Shown here: piece by piece, positions 17,894 to 26,222 of the stretch
How positions within the stretch are numbered: the stretch's first letter is position 1
Layout: every line of letters starts with the position of its first letter
From: Desulfuromonadales bacterium
Lineage (GTDB): Bacteria; Desulfobacterota; Desulfuromonadia; Desulfuromonadales; Geopsychrobacteraceae
Assembly (NCBI GenBank): GCA_019429255.1
Contig: JAHYIY010000011.1
Coordinates: forward strand, 1-64,000
DNA: 64,000 nucleotides
Direction: 5' to 3'
Notes under the pieces: generated by a model
The model's input: the letters and a program-made list of their open reading frames with translations, nothing else
Database searches by the model: none
Told to the model about the DNA's origin: nothing
Position numbers and translations under genes: made by a program

Positions 17894-19599
17894 GTGCGCC
17901 TGTTACCATTGTCATTCTGCTGACGGTGCCGCTGCTGCCCCTGCTGCTGGTCAGTGCCCTGGCCTGTTCAGCGTTACGCCGCATCGCCTTTCTCGGTGCA
18001 CCTCTGGCTGCTACCCCCGGACTGGTGCTGGCATTATTACCGGGAGCAGGAGCGCCGGTTGCTATCCCCTGGCTGCTCATCGGCACCCAGCTGGGGGTCG
18101 ATGATATCGGGCGCATTTTCCTGTTGTTGACTGCCCTGTTATGGCTGGCAGCGGGTTTCTATGCTGCCGGCTCGACAAAAAACTCTCCGCAGCGGTTACG
18201 CTACTGGATCTTTTTCCTGTTGTGTATGAGTGGCAACCTGGGGCTAACCCTGGCCCTGGACATGATCAGTTTTTACCTCTTTTTCACCCTGATGAGCTTT
18301 GCCGCCTATGGCCTGATTATCCACGACGGCACCGCCTTTGCCCTGCGTGCCGGCAGAATCTATCTATGGCTGGTTATTATCGGTGAAGTGCTGTTGTTTG
18401 CCGCCTTGCTGCTGGCGGCACGGGTTGCTGATTCCCTGCTGCTGAGTGATGTCGCCGCTGTCCTCGCCCATACTGACGCTATGCCCCTGATTCTCGGGTT
18501 ATTGCTCGTCGCCCTGGGGATCAAAATGGGAGTCGTTCCCCTGCATTTCTGGTTGCCCCTGGCCCATCCGGCGGCACCGATTCCGGCCAGCGCCGTACTC
18601 AGTGGAGGGATGATCAAGGCCGGCCTGCTCGGCCTGCTGCGCCTCTTCCCCTTAGGCTCTGTGACCCTGCCTGGCTGGTCGGCCACGCTGGTGGGTCTGG
18701 GATTACTGATGGTTTTTTTCGGGGTGGTGATGGGGCTATTGCAAAACCAGCCGAAAACCCTGTTGGCCTACTCGAGTATCAGCCAGATCGGCTTTCCTCT
18801 GTTTGCCGTTGGCATCGGCCTGGCGGCGCCCCACCAGTGGCCAGTGCTGGCACCGGCGGTGGGTTTCTACGCCCTGCATCATGGCCTGTCCAAAGGCGCT
18901 CTGTTCCTTGGCGTTGGCATGATCGGTCAGCTCAATGGACCCACCCGACTGCGCTATGTCACCCGCGCCGGGCTGTTGCTTCCCGCCCTGGCGTTGGCTG
19001 GTGCCCCTTTGACCAGCGGCGCTCTGGCCAAAGCCAACCTCAAACCGTTTCTGGCGCAAGCGCCTCTACTTGGTGAATCCCTGCTGATCCTCCTGCTGGG
19101 GCTGGCGGCGGTCGCTACCACCCTGTTGATGGGGCGGCTGCTGTTTTTGTTATGGCAGCAAGCGGCGAATTCCACGCAGGTTGGCACAAAAGGGATGTGG
19201 AGCGGTTGGTGCCTGCTGCTTGTGGCGGTTATCCTGGTGGGAATTTATCCGCAGTTGCTGACGGGATCAGCACCTGCAATAAGCGCTAAATGGTTTGATG
19301 GCCTGTGGCCGGTTGCCGGCGGCTCTGCTATTGTTCTACTGGCCTGGCACCGCCTGCGTAACTGGCCCTGGGAGCTGCCTGCAAGGGATGTGGATGTGCT
19401 GCTTGAGTCATTGCTGCGCCACCTGACTGCCGCTGCTGCCAGAGTCAAACGGCCATCAGCACCAGAGTTACCCCGCTCTGCCCGCTGGCAGAATCTGCCG
19501 CTATTGCTGTTACTGCAGGATGCGGAGCAACAGTTGCGCCTGCTCAGTGTCGCCGGGGTCATGTTCATTCTGCTGTTACTGGTACTGCTGTTGTTATAG
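17890..19599 (+). CDS. Third antiporter-like subunit (complex I subunit 5 / NuoL-like)
   Basis: Membrane protein of 569 residues, last gene of the operon. Core motifs are GIKMGVVPLHFWLPLAHPAA, VLSGGMIKAGLLGLLRL and LLAYSSISQIGFPLFAVG. The helix-5 glutamate seems replaced (FYLFFTLMSFAAYGLIIHD), so its proton path may be altered. Residues after about 480 form an extra tail with a charged helix and a final hydrophobic helix, recalling the lateral helix of NuoL. It overlaps the preceding gene by 4 bp. The TAG stop is directly followed by GAGTGGG tandem repeats. Confidence 0.83.
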   Translation: MSAPVTIVILLTVPLLPLLLVSALACSALRRIAFLGAPLAATPGLVLALLPGAGAPVAIPWLLIGTQLGVDDIGRIFLLLTALLWLAAGFYAAGSTKNSPQRLRYWIFFLLCMSGNLGLTLALDMISFYLFFTLMSFAAYGLIIHDGTAFALRAGRIYLWLVIIGEVLLFAALLLAARVADSLLLSDVAAVLAHTDAMPLILGLLLVALGIKMGVVPLHFWLPLAHPAAPIPASAVLSGGMIKAGLLGLLRLFPLGSVTLPGWSATLVGLGLLMVFFGVVMGLLQNQPKTLLAYSSISQIGFPLFAVGIGLAAPHQWPVLAPAVGFYALHHGLSKGALFLGVGMIGQLNGPTRLRYVTRAGLLLPALALAGAPLTSGALAKANLKPFLAQAPLLGESLLILLLGLAAVATTLLMGRLLFLLWQQAANSTQVGTKGMWSGWCLLLVAVILVGIYPQLLTGSAPAISAKWFDGLWPVAGGSAIVLLAWHRLRNWPWELPARDVDVLLESLLRHLTAAAARVKRPSAPELPRSARWQNLPLLLLLQDAEQQLRLLSVAGVMFILLLLVLLLL

Positions 19600-19600
19600 G

Positions 19601-19655
19601 GAGTGGGGAGTGGGGAGTGGGGAGTGGGGAGTGGGTAATAGGGAGTGGGAGTGGT
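19601..19655. repeat. Heptamer repeat GAGTGGG x5 plus degenerate units
   Basis: Five perfect GAGTGGG units (19601-19635), then TAATAGGGAGTGGGAGTGG, beginning one base after the TAG of the NuoL-like gene. Confidence 0.9.
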
Positions 19656-19672
19656 AATGGACAAAAGACAAA

Positions 19673-19741
19673 GGCCGGTCTCGAAAAATTGAGCCGGCCG
19701 TTGGTTAACCTGCATGTCCGGCGGGAAAACTATTTCCCGCC
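19673..19741 (-). terminator. Two hairpins behind the cytochrome gene
   Basis: Just after the cytochrome stop is the perfect dyad GGCGGGAAA-acta-TTTCCCGCC (19720-19741). Further on, GGCCGGCTC-aatttttc-GAGACCGGCC is followed on the minus strand by TTTGTCTTTT, a probable terminator that may also stop the antiporter operon. Confidence 0.65.
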
Positions 19742-19746
19742 AGAAA

Positions 19747-20061
19747 CTACTTGACGTGACAGCGGTTACAACTGGTTTTAGCCTCGAAGGCCGTCTCGCC
19801 ATTGTGACAGAAACCACACAGCTCACCAGCGTAGATTTTTTCCATAGTAATTTCCACTGAACCCTGCTTGTATTTCGGGAACAGGTTGGGGTTATGGCAG
19901 TCACCACACTTGAAACCGGCTTCAGCGTGAATTTTTCCGGAAAACTCGACGGCGCCCAGAGCTCCTTTATCAAAGGTCAAGGAACGGTTGGCGGGAACAG
20001 CAATAGCTGCGGTTGCCGCACAGAGCACAACAATACTGAATAACAGAATGATCTTTTTCAT
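19747..20061 (-). CDS. c7-type triheme cytochrome
   Basis: Periplasmic cytochrome of 104 residues. The signal peptide MKKIILLFSIVVLCAATAAIA is followed by a domain with exactly three heme sites: CGDCH, CGFCH and CNRCH. The order KIHAEAGFKCGDCH ... LCGFCHNGETAF ... SCNRCH matches the triheme c7-type cytochromes that shuttle electrons across the periplasm in Desulfuromonas and Geobacter. The start chosen has an AAGGA ribosome site; the longer MTRIVP start is less likely. Transcribed away from the EAL-HDOD gene. Confidence 0.88.
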   Translation of the reverse strand: MKKIILLFSIVVLCAATAAIAVPANRSLTFDKGALGAVEFSGKIHAEAGFKCGDCHNPNLFPKYKQGSVEITMEKIYAGELCGFCHNGETAFEAKTSCNRCHVK

Positions 20062-20174
20062 CGGCACTATCCTTGTCAAAAAAAGTGAGTGATATGTTAT
20101 ACGAAAAAAGCCTGACTTGCTGTCGCAAGTCTATACAAGCAAAAGATAAAGGTCAACTTCCACATCAGATATTT

Positions 20175-20217
20175 GCTATTTTATTTCTGCGGTAAAAATA
20201 GCTAAACTGTTTTAGCT
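20175..20217. promoter_or_regulatory. Overlapping palindromes upstream of the EAL-HDOD gene
   Basis: GCTATTTTA ... TAAAAATAGC (20175-20202) and AGCTAAA-ctg-TTTTAGCT (20200-20217) are two adjoining dyads about 45 bp before the EAL-HDOD start, in the divergent promoter region. They could be operator sites or a leader hairpin; no known regulator was matched. Confidence 0.4.
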
Positions 20218-20262
20218 GTTATATGGCAGCAAAAAGATCAGCGCCGGAGAAAGGGATCCTCA

Positions 20263-21474
20263 GTGGAACATTTTATCGCCAGACAACCGATTTTCGACAC
20301 GCAAGGACGTGTTTTTGCCTACGAGCTGCTGTTCCGCTCCGGGATGCACAATTTCTTTGACAGCGATAACTTCGATCAGGCAGCGGCCAGTGTTATTGCC
20401 AACAGCAATCTGCTGTTCAGCCTGGGAGAGATGACCGGCAATACCAGGGCTTTTCTCAACTGCACCGAGAAAGTACTCCTCGAAGACCTGATGACTACCC
20501 TGCCACGCCAACAGGCAGTAGTAGAAATACTGGAAGATGTCGAACCAACATTGCAAGTCGTCGAAGCCTGCAGGCGTCTCAAAAAGCTCGGTTACACCCT
20601 GGCTCTCGATGATTTTGTCTATCATAAAAACTTTGAGCCACTACTGGATCTGGCCGATATCGTCAAGGTCGATTTTCTCCTCTCAGATGTCAGCCAGCAG
20701 GAAGACCTGGCACGGCAACTGATTCCCCGAGGGATCAAGATGCTGGCCGAAAAGGTTGAAACCCATGAGGTGTATGAGCTGGCGAAAACCATGGGGTATC
20801 AGCTCTTTCAAGGGTACTTTTTTGCCAAGCCGGTGATTATTTCGCGCAAGGATATCCCGACCAACAAGATTCAATTCCTGCGCATTCTTAAAGATGTCCA
20901 CGCTGAAGACGTCGATTTCAAAAAACTCGCCCTCACCATTCAGAGTGAAGTCTCCCTGACTTACAAGCTGCTCAAATTGATCAATTCGGCCGCCTTTGCG
21001 CTGCGCAACCGGGTGACTTCGGTCCTGCAAGCCCTGTCCCTGTTGGGCTTGCGGGAAATTCGCTCATGGGTCTCCCTGTTATCCATTTCCTCCATGGCTA
21101 ACGATAAACCGGCGGAACTTGTCGTCAGTTCGCTGATTCGCGCCCGCCTCTGTGAGCAATTGGCGCTACCAAGCCGCTTGGGGGATCGCACATCCGATCT
21201 GTTTTTGATGGGTCTATTCTCCCTGCTTGATGTCATCATGTCGCGCCCCCTCGATGAAATCCTTCAGGAGATTACCGTTGATGATGAGGTATTTGCCGCC
21301 CTGACCGGTGAAGATAATCAGCTCAGATCGATTCTCCTGCTTGTCATCGCGATGGAAAAAGGGGAGTGGGAGACGGTTTCACAACTGACCGCAGAGACCC
21401 GGATCGATGAACAACTGCTACCGGCCGCCTACCTCGAAGCAGTCTCCTGGGCCCAGAATATTTACAGCTTGTGA
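20263..21474 (+). CDS. EAL-HDOD domain signalling protein
   Basis: Cytoplasmic signalling protein of 403 residues of the YuxH type. Residues 1-200 are an EAL-like domain: FIARQPIFDTQGRVFAYELL, LALDDF and AEKVET. The catalytic EAL triplet is ELL and several metal residues differ from active cyclic-di-GMP phosphodiesterases, so it may only bind a ligand. Residues 200-400 are an HDOD domain (SEVSLTYKLLKLINSAAF). GTG start behind AAAGGG. No HD catalytic pair is evident. Its partner is unknown. Confidence 0.87.
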   Translation: MEHFIARQPIFDTQGRVFAYELLFRSGMHNFFDSDNFDQAAASVIANSNLLFSLGEMTGNTRAFLNCTEKVLLEDLMTTLPRQQAVVEILEDVEPTLQVVEACRRLKKLGYTLALDDFVYHKNFEPLLDLADIVKVDFLLSDVSQQEDLARQLIPRGIKMLAEKVETHEVYELAKTMGYQLFQGYFFAKPVIISRKDIPTNKIQFLRILKDVHAEDVDFKKLALTIQSEVSLTYKLLKLINSAAFALRNRVTSVLQALSLLGLREIRSWVSLLSISSMANDKPAELVVSSLIRARLCEQLALPSRLGDRTSDLFLMGLFSLLDVIMSRPLDEILQEITVDDEVFAALTGEDNQLRSILLLVIAMEKGEWETVSQLTAETRIDEQLLPAAYLEAVSWAQNIYSL

Positions 21475-21582
21475 ATTCCGCAAAGGTGTTTTACTTGCTG
21501 CCCGCAGTGACCATGTTTGCCGCATCCCTGATTGACAGTCCCGAGCGGACAGGGTACAAAGGATGTTTCCCAAGGAGCACAC

Positions 21583-22005
21583 ATGACCAAGAAGGTAACG
21601 GCCGCTGGTGATCACACCCTCTCACGCTGTAGCAAATGCAAAGAATCCACCAATCACACCATTGTTGCCATGGTTGGCGACCGCGTCGCCCGGGTTGAGT
21701 GCAACGTCTGTGGCAGTATCCATAACCACCGCAGCACAACCGCTCCAAAGCCGCGCAGCACATCCCCGCGCACCCCGGCTCAACCGCGCAAAACCCGCTC
21801 GCAGACCCAGTGGGTGGACATCATGGCCACAGCGGATCAGACCCGTGCCATCCCTTACCACCTTAAAACTCCGGTCAAAACCGGTTATCTGATCAATCAC
21901 CCCAGCTTTGGCATGGGCAAGATTCTCTCCACCACCCGCCCCAACAAAATGGAGGTCATCTTTGAGCAGGGGGTCAAGCTGCTGCTCTGCAACGTTGCAG
22001 ACTGA
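21583..22005 (+). CDS. Zinc-ribbon protein of unknown function
   Basis: Protein of 140 residues. Residues 13-45 carry CSKCK ... CNVCG, a four-cysteine zinc-ribbon like those of nucleic-acid-binding proteins. A proline/threonine/arginine-rich linker (about 50-80) follows, and the C-terminus has YLINHPSFGMGKILSTTRP and VIFEQGVKLLLCN, a small beta-barrel-like segment seen in delta-proteobacterial proteins of the same layout. Good RBS (AAGGAG). It ends 2 bp before the AI-2E-family gene. Function not known; nucleic-acid binding is a guess. Confidence 0.7.
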   Translation: MTKKVTAAGDHTLSRCSKCKESTNHTIVAMVGDRVARVECNVCGSIHNHRSTTAPKPRSTSPRTPAQPRKTRSQTQWVDIMATADQTRAIPYHLKTPVKTGYLINHPSFGMGKILSTTRPNKMEVIFEQGVKLLLCNVAD

Positions 22006-22007
22006 CC

Positions 22008-23078
22008 ATGACCAGCCGACGGAACCGAGCAACCGACATACTTGTCTCCCTGGCCGCCCTGGTAATCATCATCGCCGGGTTGAAGACCGCCCAGGCGCTA
22101 CTGGTGCCTTTTCTGCTGGCTTTTTTCATCTCGATTATTTGTGCCGGTCCCTTCTACTGGCTGCGCCAACATCAGGTTCCGGCTTGGTTGGCGCTGCTGA
22201 TCGTCATTGCCGTGGTCATGCTTGGCGGACTGATCGTGCTGACCATCATCGGCACCTCGGTTAATGATTTTACCAGCCAGCTCCCGCTGTACGAGCAAAA
22301 GTTGCGTTCCCAAACCCTGATCTTCATCGACTGGCTCGACCGTTTCGGCATACAGATTTCACGCCGGCTACTGCTTGACCACTTTGATCCGGGCTCGATC
22401 ATGCAGTACGCCGGACGCATGTTATCGGCCGCCGGTGGGGTACTAACCAATTCCTTTCTGATTCTGTTGACGGTCATCTTTATCCTTTTTGAAGCGGCGG
22501 GAATACCTGACAAATTACGTGCCGCCCTGACCGACGCTGACACCTCCCTGGCCTCTTATGAACGCTTTGTCAAAGGGGTGCGCCAATATTTGATGATTAA
22601 AACCCTGATCAGCCTGGTCACCGGCCTGATTGTTACTGCCGGGCTGATGCTCATTGGCGTCGATTATGCTCTACTCTGGGGACTGATTGCCTTTCTGCTG
22701 AACTATGTCCCCAATATCGGCTCCATTATCGCTGCCATTCCGGCGGTACTCCTGGCGCTGGTACAACTCGGCCCATTGCATGCGCTGCTGGTAACCGGCC
22801 TATACCTTGCCATCAACGTAGTGATGGGGAATGCCGTCGAGCCGCGCCTGATGGGGAAGAGTCTCGGTTTGTCGACCCTGGTGGTGTTTCTGTCATTGGT
22901 CTTCTGGGGCTGGGTGCTGGGCCCGGTGGGGATGCTATTATCGGTACCCTTAACGATGATCATGAAAATCGCCCTCGAGATCAATCCATCGACGCGCTGG
23001 TTGGCAATCATGCTTGGCTCCGATGTTTCACCGGCAAAACCAGCGCCAGATGAGTCAGCCGGTGTCGACCTGACCTGA
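22008..23078 (+). CDS. AI-2E family transporter
   Basis: Inner-membrane protein of 356 residues with about eight helices in the PerM/TqsA layout: hydrophobic helices 1-3, a soluble loop (residues 80-140), then helices 4-8 with LLWGLIAFLLNYVPNIGSII and GNAVEPRLMGKSLGLSTLVV. Characterised relatives export autoinducer-2 or act as Na+(Li+)/H+ antiporters, so the name does not fix the substrate. It is 2 bp after the zinc-ribbon gene, probably one operon. Confidence 0.88.
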   Translation: MTSRRNRATDILVSLAALVIIIAGLKTAQALLVPFLLAFFISIICAGPFYWLRQHQVPAWLALLIVIAVVMLGGLIVLTIIGTSVNDFTSQLPLYEQKLRSQTLIFIDWLDRFGIQISRRLLLDHFDPGSIMQYAGRMLSAAGGVLTNSFLILLTVIFILFEAAGIPDKLRAALTDADTSLASYERFVKGVRQYLMIKTLISLVTGLIVTAGLMLIGVDYALLWGLIAFLLNYVPNIGSIIAAIPAVLLALVQLGPLHALLVTGLYLAINVVMGNAVEPRLMGKSLGLSTLVVFLSLVFWGWVLGPVGMLLSVPLTMIMKIALEINPSTRWLAIMLGSDVSPAKPAPDESAGVDLT

Positions 23079-23088
23079 CTGTCTCGCT

Positions 23089-23256
23089 ATGCTCTACCGC
23101 CCTTTTGGACGAACCGCTACAGCACTTTCCATCATCAGCTTTGGGGGCATGCGTTTTCCCGATCCCGATGACCTCGACGCCAGTGCTGAACTGGTACGGT
23201 ATGCCTGGAACCAGGGAATAAATTATTTCGACACCGCACCCCTCTGCTGCAACTAA
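23089..23256 (+). pseudogene. Aldo/keto reductase N-terminal remnant
   Basis: An open frame of 55 residues begins MLYRPFGRTATALSIISFGG and ends INYFDTAPLCCN-stop. This is the first beta-alpha segment of a ferredoxin-type aldo/keto reductase, including the G-(I/V)-N-(Y/F)-F-D-T-A-P strand, which in full proteins continues for about 300 more residues. The rest is missing: the flavodoxin gene on the other strand begins 27 bp further on. It is best read as a truncated relic left by a deletion. No RBS of note. Confidence 0.8.
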
Positions 23257-23282
23257 ATGAACAGATTTCCTGCAACGTCCGG

Positions 23283-23789
23283 CTAAAGACCGGCCTCGCG
23301 ACGTAACTGTACCACCCAACCGTTCAGGCGAGATTCAGTCAGCTCCGGCTGATTGGTCAGATCGAGGGGCAGGCCAAGAAAAAAATCCCCTTCGATAGCT
23401 GCTGAATAGTGGTAGTCATAATCCTCGTCGGGCCACTTGCCGACAACCTCGGCACCTGCAGCTTTTGCGACATCGTGCAGAACCCTGATCGCGTCAACAA
23501 AGGCATCAGGGTAGCCAACCTGATCGCCGATACCGAACAGCGCCACCTTTTTGCCTTTGAGATTGGCCTCATGCAGGCACTCAAACGCATCGTTCCAGTC
23601 ATCCTGAAGACGATCCCGGGCATCACACCAACTTGACGACCCCAGAATCAGCAGATCACAGGATTCGAAATCGGCGCGTGTTGCCTCGGCCACCGGATAG
23701 AGTTTTGCCGTGCTGATCAATTGCGCCAGTTGCCCAGCCACTGCTGCCGTCCTACCTGTGCTGCTGCCGTAGAAAATGCCGACGTTCAT
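23283..23789 (-). CDS. Flavodoxin, long-chain type
   Basis: FMN electron carrier of 168 residues. The phosphate loop is GIFYGSSTGRTAAVA at the N-terminus, with FMN-stacking loops SSSWCDARDRLQDDW (residues 51-65) and FGIGDQVGYPDAFVDA. The insertion typical of long-chain flavodoxins is present (ADEDYDYHYSAAIEGDFFLGL-like region near residue 120-140). Strong RBS AAAGGAG. Flavodoxins commonly replace ferredoxin in iron shortage. DUF3793 lies upstream in the same direction, an association seen in other anaerobes. Confidence 0.93.
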   Translation of the reverse strand: MNVGIFYGSSTGRTAAVAGQLAQLISTAKLYPVAEATRADFESCDLLILGSSSWCDARDRLQDDWNDAFECLHEANLKGKKVALFGIGDQVGYPDAFVDAIRVLHDVAKAAGAEVVGKWPDEDYDYHYSAAIEGDFFLGLPLDLTNQPELTESRLNGWVVQLRREAGL

Positions 23790-24008
23790 GGGTCGCTCCT
23801 TTGGACGATTCCGAAAACAGGGAAACTATCGTCTCTCATACTGCTGTTAATAAGTTTCAACCGGAAGTTCCAGATAAACACAATGCCGCTTTTTTAGAAT
23901 CCTAATGGAATCACACTTTATCTATACCACAACCACACTCAGTATCGTCCAACAACCCTTCCAGCAACGGGGCGCGGCGCACGCAGGTCAGCAGTCTAGC
24001 ACTTGTTG

Positions 24009-24734
24009 TCATACAGCAAGCAGGAGCGCTGCAGGATCGTTGCCGGCCATCATGCGTCGATTGATCACCTGGCGTTCCGCACAAAAACGCCGATAGAGCT
24101 GCAGACTACGTCCGGGCGGCCCATAAATCCGCCACAGACAGCGCCCTTGCCAGGGGCGGCTTGTGCCGGAGATAAAGCCTTTGACATCCTTAAGAGGATA
24201 ACCGAGAAACATCCCGATTTCATCGGGAGAATCTTCGACCTGACAAACCTGTTGCAAATGCGTCAGCGCTGTATCAAGGGTCAAGGGGCGCGGATAGCCA
24301 CATCCGGCCAGAAAAGATTGCATCGTCCGACTGGACAGTCGTTTAACCAGCAGTTCGGGGCAATAAAACAGCAGGGATACGCCATCAGCATCAGAGCGCA
24401 AGGTAAGTACCTGCAACGCCGAGTCCCGCAACATATCAGCACCATAATCCTGCCAGAGTTGATGCATACAACGACCACAAGGCAAGGTGCGCCTGATGAT
24501 GCGGATCAGGTTGGCAGGCTTGACGCCGGCAATTACCTCGGCGGCACTGCTGACAACAAAGGCGGCAAGGCACTCGCGCGAAGACGGATAACGGTTAATC
24601 AGATCAACCCAGGTTAGTTCGCGCTGTGGCTGTTTTTCCGGGACACAACAAAACCCGGACCGAGTACTGACCAACGACTCGCGACAAGCGGGAGTCAGAT
24701 GAATCTCTTCTGTGTTTTTAATGTTAATTTTCAT
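24009..24734 (-). CDS. DUF3793 family protein
   Basis: Protein of 241 residues matching DUF3793: FVVSSAAEVIAGVKPANLI, CGRCMHQLWQDYG, LLFYCPELL and EIGMFLGYPLKDVKGFI. The last motif and the cysteine-rich centre are the family landmarks. Function unknown; the family is found in anaerobes next to flavodoxin or iron genes, suggesting a role in low-iron redox metabolism. ATG chosen at 24734 (MKINIKNTEE); the upstream extension is Cys-rich and unlike the family. The ribosome site is weak. It is 219 bp before the flavodoxin gene. Confidence 0.78.
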   Translation of the reverse strand: MKINIKNTEEIHLTPACRESLVSTRSGFCCVPEKQPQRELTWVDLINRYPSSRECLAAFVVSSAAEVIAGVKPANLIRIIRRTLPCGRCMHQLWQDYGADMLRDSALQVLTLRSDADGVSLLFYCPELLVKRLSSRTMQSFLAGCGYPRPLTLDTALTHLQQVCQVEDSPDEIGMFLGYPLKDVKGFISGTSRPWQGRCLWRIYGPPGRSLQLYRRFCAERQVINRRMMAGNDPAALLLAV

Positions 24735-24820
24735 GGAGTCCCGGTAAAAGTACCAGCAACACGTAGCAATCGTAGCAGTCACCCCAAATCGGCCACACAC
24801 TACTTTTATTCGACACTAAT

Positions 24821-24839
24821 GTTATTGATTATGACTTTC
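24821..24839 (-). promoter_or_regulatory. Weak Fur-box-like site upstream of DUF3793
   Basis: GTTATTGATTATGACTTTC agrees with the classical 19-bp Fur consensus at 13 positions and lies 87 bp before the DUF3793 start. It fits low-iron control of DUF3793 but could be a chance A+T-rich match. Confidence 0.3.
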
Positions 24840-25175
24840 AAAAATACAGAAAAATATCGATCATTGCAAAGATTTTTATCTTGAGAGTTTATTATCAGTT
24901 GGTGACATTAGTCCACCAGGCGCCTCTATTGACAAAGTTTTGTGAAATACGGCAACAGCTTATGGCGTTTGCGCTACCGATGTTCATGCTATAATGCCGA
25001 TGGTGCAGACACTACGACCAGCGCTAAATTAAATTTGTGATAACTGTCACAAAACGCGCGCTTTTTGATAACGATGATCAATTTTGTCTTTTCTGCAAAG
25101 GGCTTTGTTTGATAAAAAAGTATCTGTTCAGCACCGGATCGGGGTGAATAGGTACATAAAAAAGGGACCTTTTCT
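24840..25175. other. Intergenic region, DUF3793 / cation efflux gene
   Basis: No ORF of note. A good -10 (TATAAT, 24990-24995) has only a weak -35 (TTTGCG) 16 bp upstream. TGTGATAACTGTCACA near 25036-25051 is a dyad that could be an operator. The 36-bp repeat element lies at 25120-25155. No NiCo or other riboswitch was recognised. Confidence 0.5.
25120..25155 (+). repeat. Miniature (36-bp) element, ends only
   Basis: Starts GTATCTGTTCAGCACCGGATC, identical to the left end of the element at 45025, and closes GGTGAATAGGTAC, a match to the right end. The two halves form an imperfect inverted repeat with no interior. It ends 20 bp before the GTG start of the cation efflux gene and so lies in its leader. 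Confidence 0.7.
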
Positions 25176-26222
25176 GTGTTAAAGATCAACGTCATCACTG
25201 AACAAACCAGCGGGAACGAACCCATGCCGAAATCATCATCTCCCAACCCCAACTGCATCGCCGGGCAAGTCTGCTATCAGCATGATTTCGGTCATGGCAA
25301 GCTGAGCAAGGCCGAACGCCGCACCCTGATCGCCACGGTGCTGACCCTGCTGACCATGATCGCCGAGATCTTCGGTGGCTGGCTGACCGGCTCTATGGCC
25401 CTGTTGGCCGATGGGGTCCACATGGGCGGCCACACTGTTGCTTTGGGGCTGGCGGCAGGGGCCTACTACCTGACCCGCCACCACGCTGAAAATCGCCGCT
25501 TCAGCCTTGGTAGCGGCAAGATCGGTGATCTGGCAGCTTATACCAGCGCTCTGTTGCTGGGTTTGTCGGTCATCTGGCTGGTGTATGAATCGATCCAGCG
25601 CCTGCTCAACCCCACGATCCTTCATGCCCGAGAAGCGTTGCTGGTAGCGATCATCGGTCTGATCGTCAACCTGCTCTGCGCCTGGCTGCTGACCGGCAGC
25701 CAGGATCATCAACATGGTCATGACCACGCCGCTGGACACAATCACGCCCATCAGGACCATAATCTGCGCGCCGCACTGGTTCATGTGATCGCCGACGCGG
25801 TCACCTCAGTCGCTGCTATTATCGGCTTGATCGCTGCCTGGGCCTGGGGGTGGAACTGGCTTGATCCGCTGATTGCCCTGGTCGCTTCGGTGGTGATTCT
25901 GCGCTGGGCCGCCGTTCTGGTGTACCAGACCGGCGCAATTCTGCTCGATGCAGAAGCGCCCGAAGCCATGCGTGAGCAGGTGCGCCAGCGGCTGGAATCA
26001 GTCCCCGACAGTGAAGTTATCGATCTGCATCTATGGTCGGTGGGACAAAAAAGCTGGATTCTGGTGGCAGCAGTGGTCTGTCATAGCGAGGCGACACCGG
26101 CAGACTATAAAAACAGCCTCACAGATATGCCGCAAATCCACCATCCGGTCATCGAAGTACTGATCTGCCGGGAATGTGACCCTGCACAAATACACACACA
26201 CCAAACCAGAAATTCGCTATAG
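25176..26222 (+). CDS. Cation diffusion facilitator, DmeF-like
   Basis: Inner-membrane divalent-cation/proton antiporter of 348 residues (or 332 from ATG at 25224). Transport-site motifs are LLADGVHMGGHT in helix 2 and HVIADAVTSVAA in helix 5: HxxxH-D type sites instead of the DxxxD/HxxxD of plain zinc carriers. The loop HQHGHDHAAGHNHAHQDHN is histidine-rich. The arrangement is that of DmeF-type Co(II)/Ni(II) exporters. GTG at 25176 has an AAAGGGA site at good spacing. A C-terminal soluble domain is present. Confidence 0.88.
   Translation: MLKINVITEQTSGNEPMPKSSSPNPNCIAGQVCYQHDFGHGKLSKAERRTLIATVLTLLTMIAEIFGGWLTGSMALLADGVHMGGHTVALGLAAGAYYLTRHHAENRRFSLGSGKIGDLAAYTSALLLGLSVIWLVYESIQRLLNPTILHAREALLVAIIGLIVNLLCAWLLTGSQDHQHGHDHAAGHNHAHQDHNLRAALVHVIADAVTSVAAIIGLIAAWAWGWNWLDPLIALVASVVILRWAAVLVYQTGAILLDAEAPEAMREQVRQRLESVPDSEVIDLHLWSVGQKSWILVAAVVCHSEATPADYKNSLTDMPQIHHPVIEVLICRECDPAQIHTHQTRNSL

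Noticed and set aside
19601-19655. CRISPR-like array
   Set aside because: Repeat unit is only 7 bp without spacers; it is a simple tandem repeat and no cas genes are present.
24840-25175. NiCo or other metal riboswitch before the cation exporter
   Set aside because: The conserved four-helix junction bases were not seen; only a repeat element and a short dyad are present.
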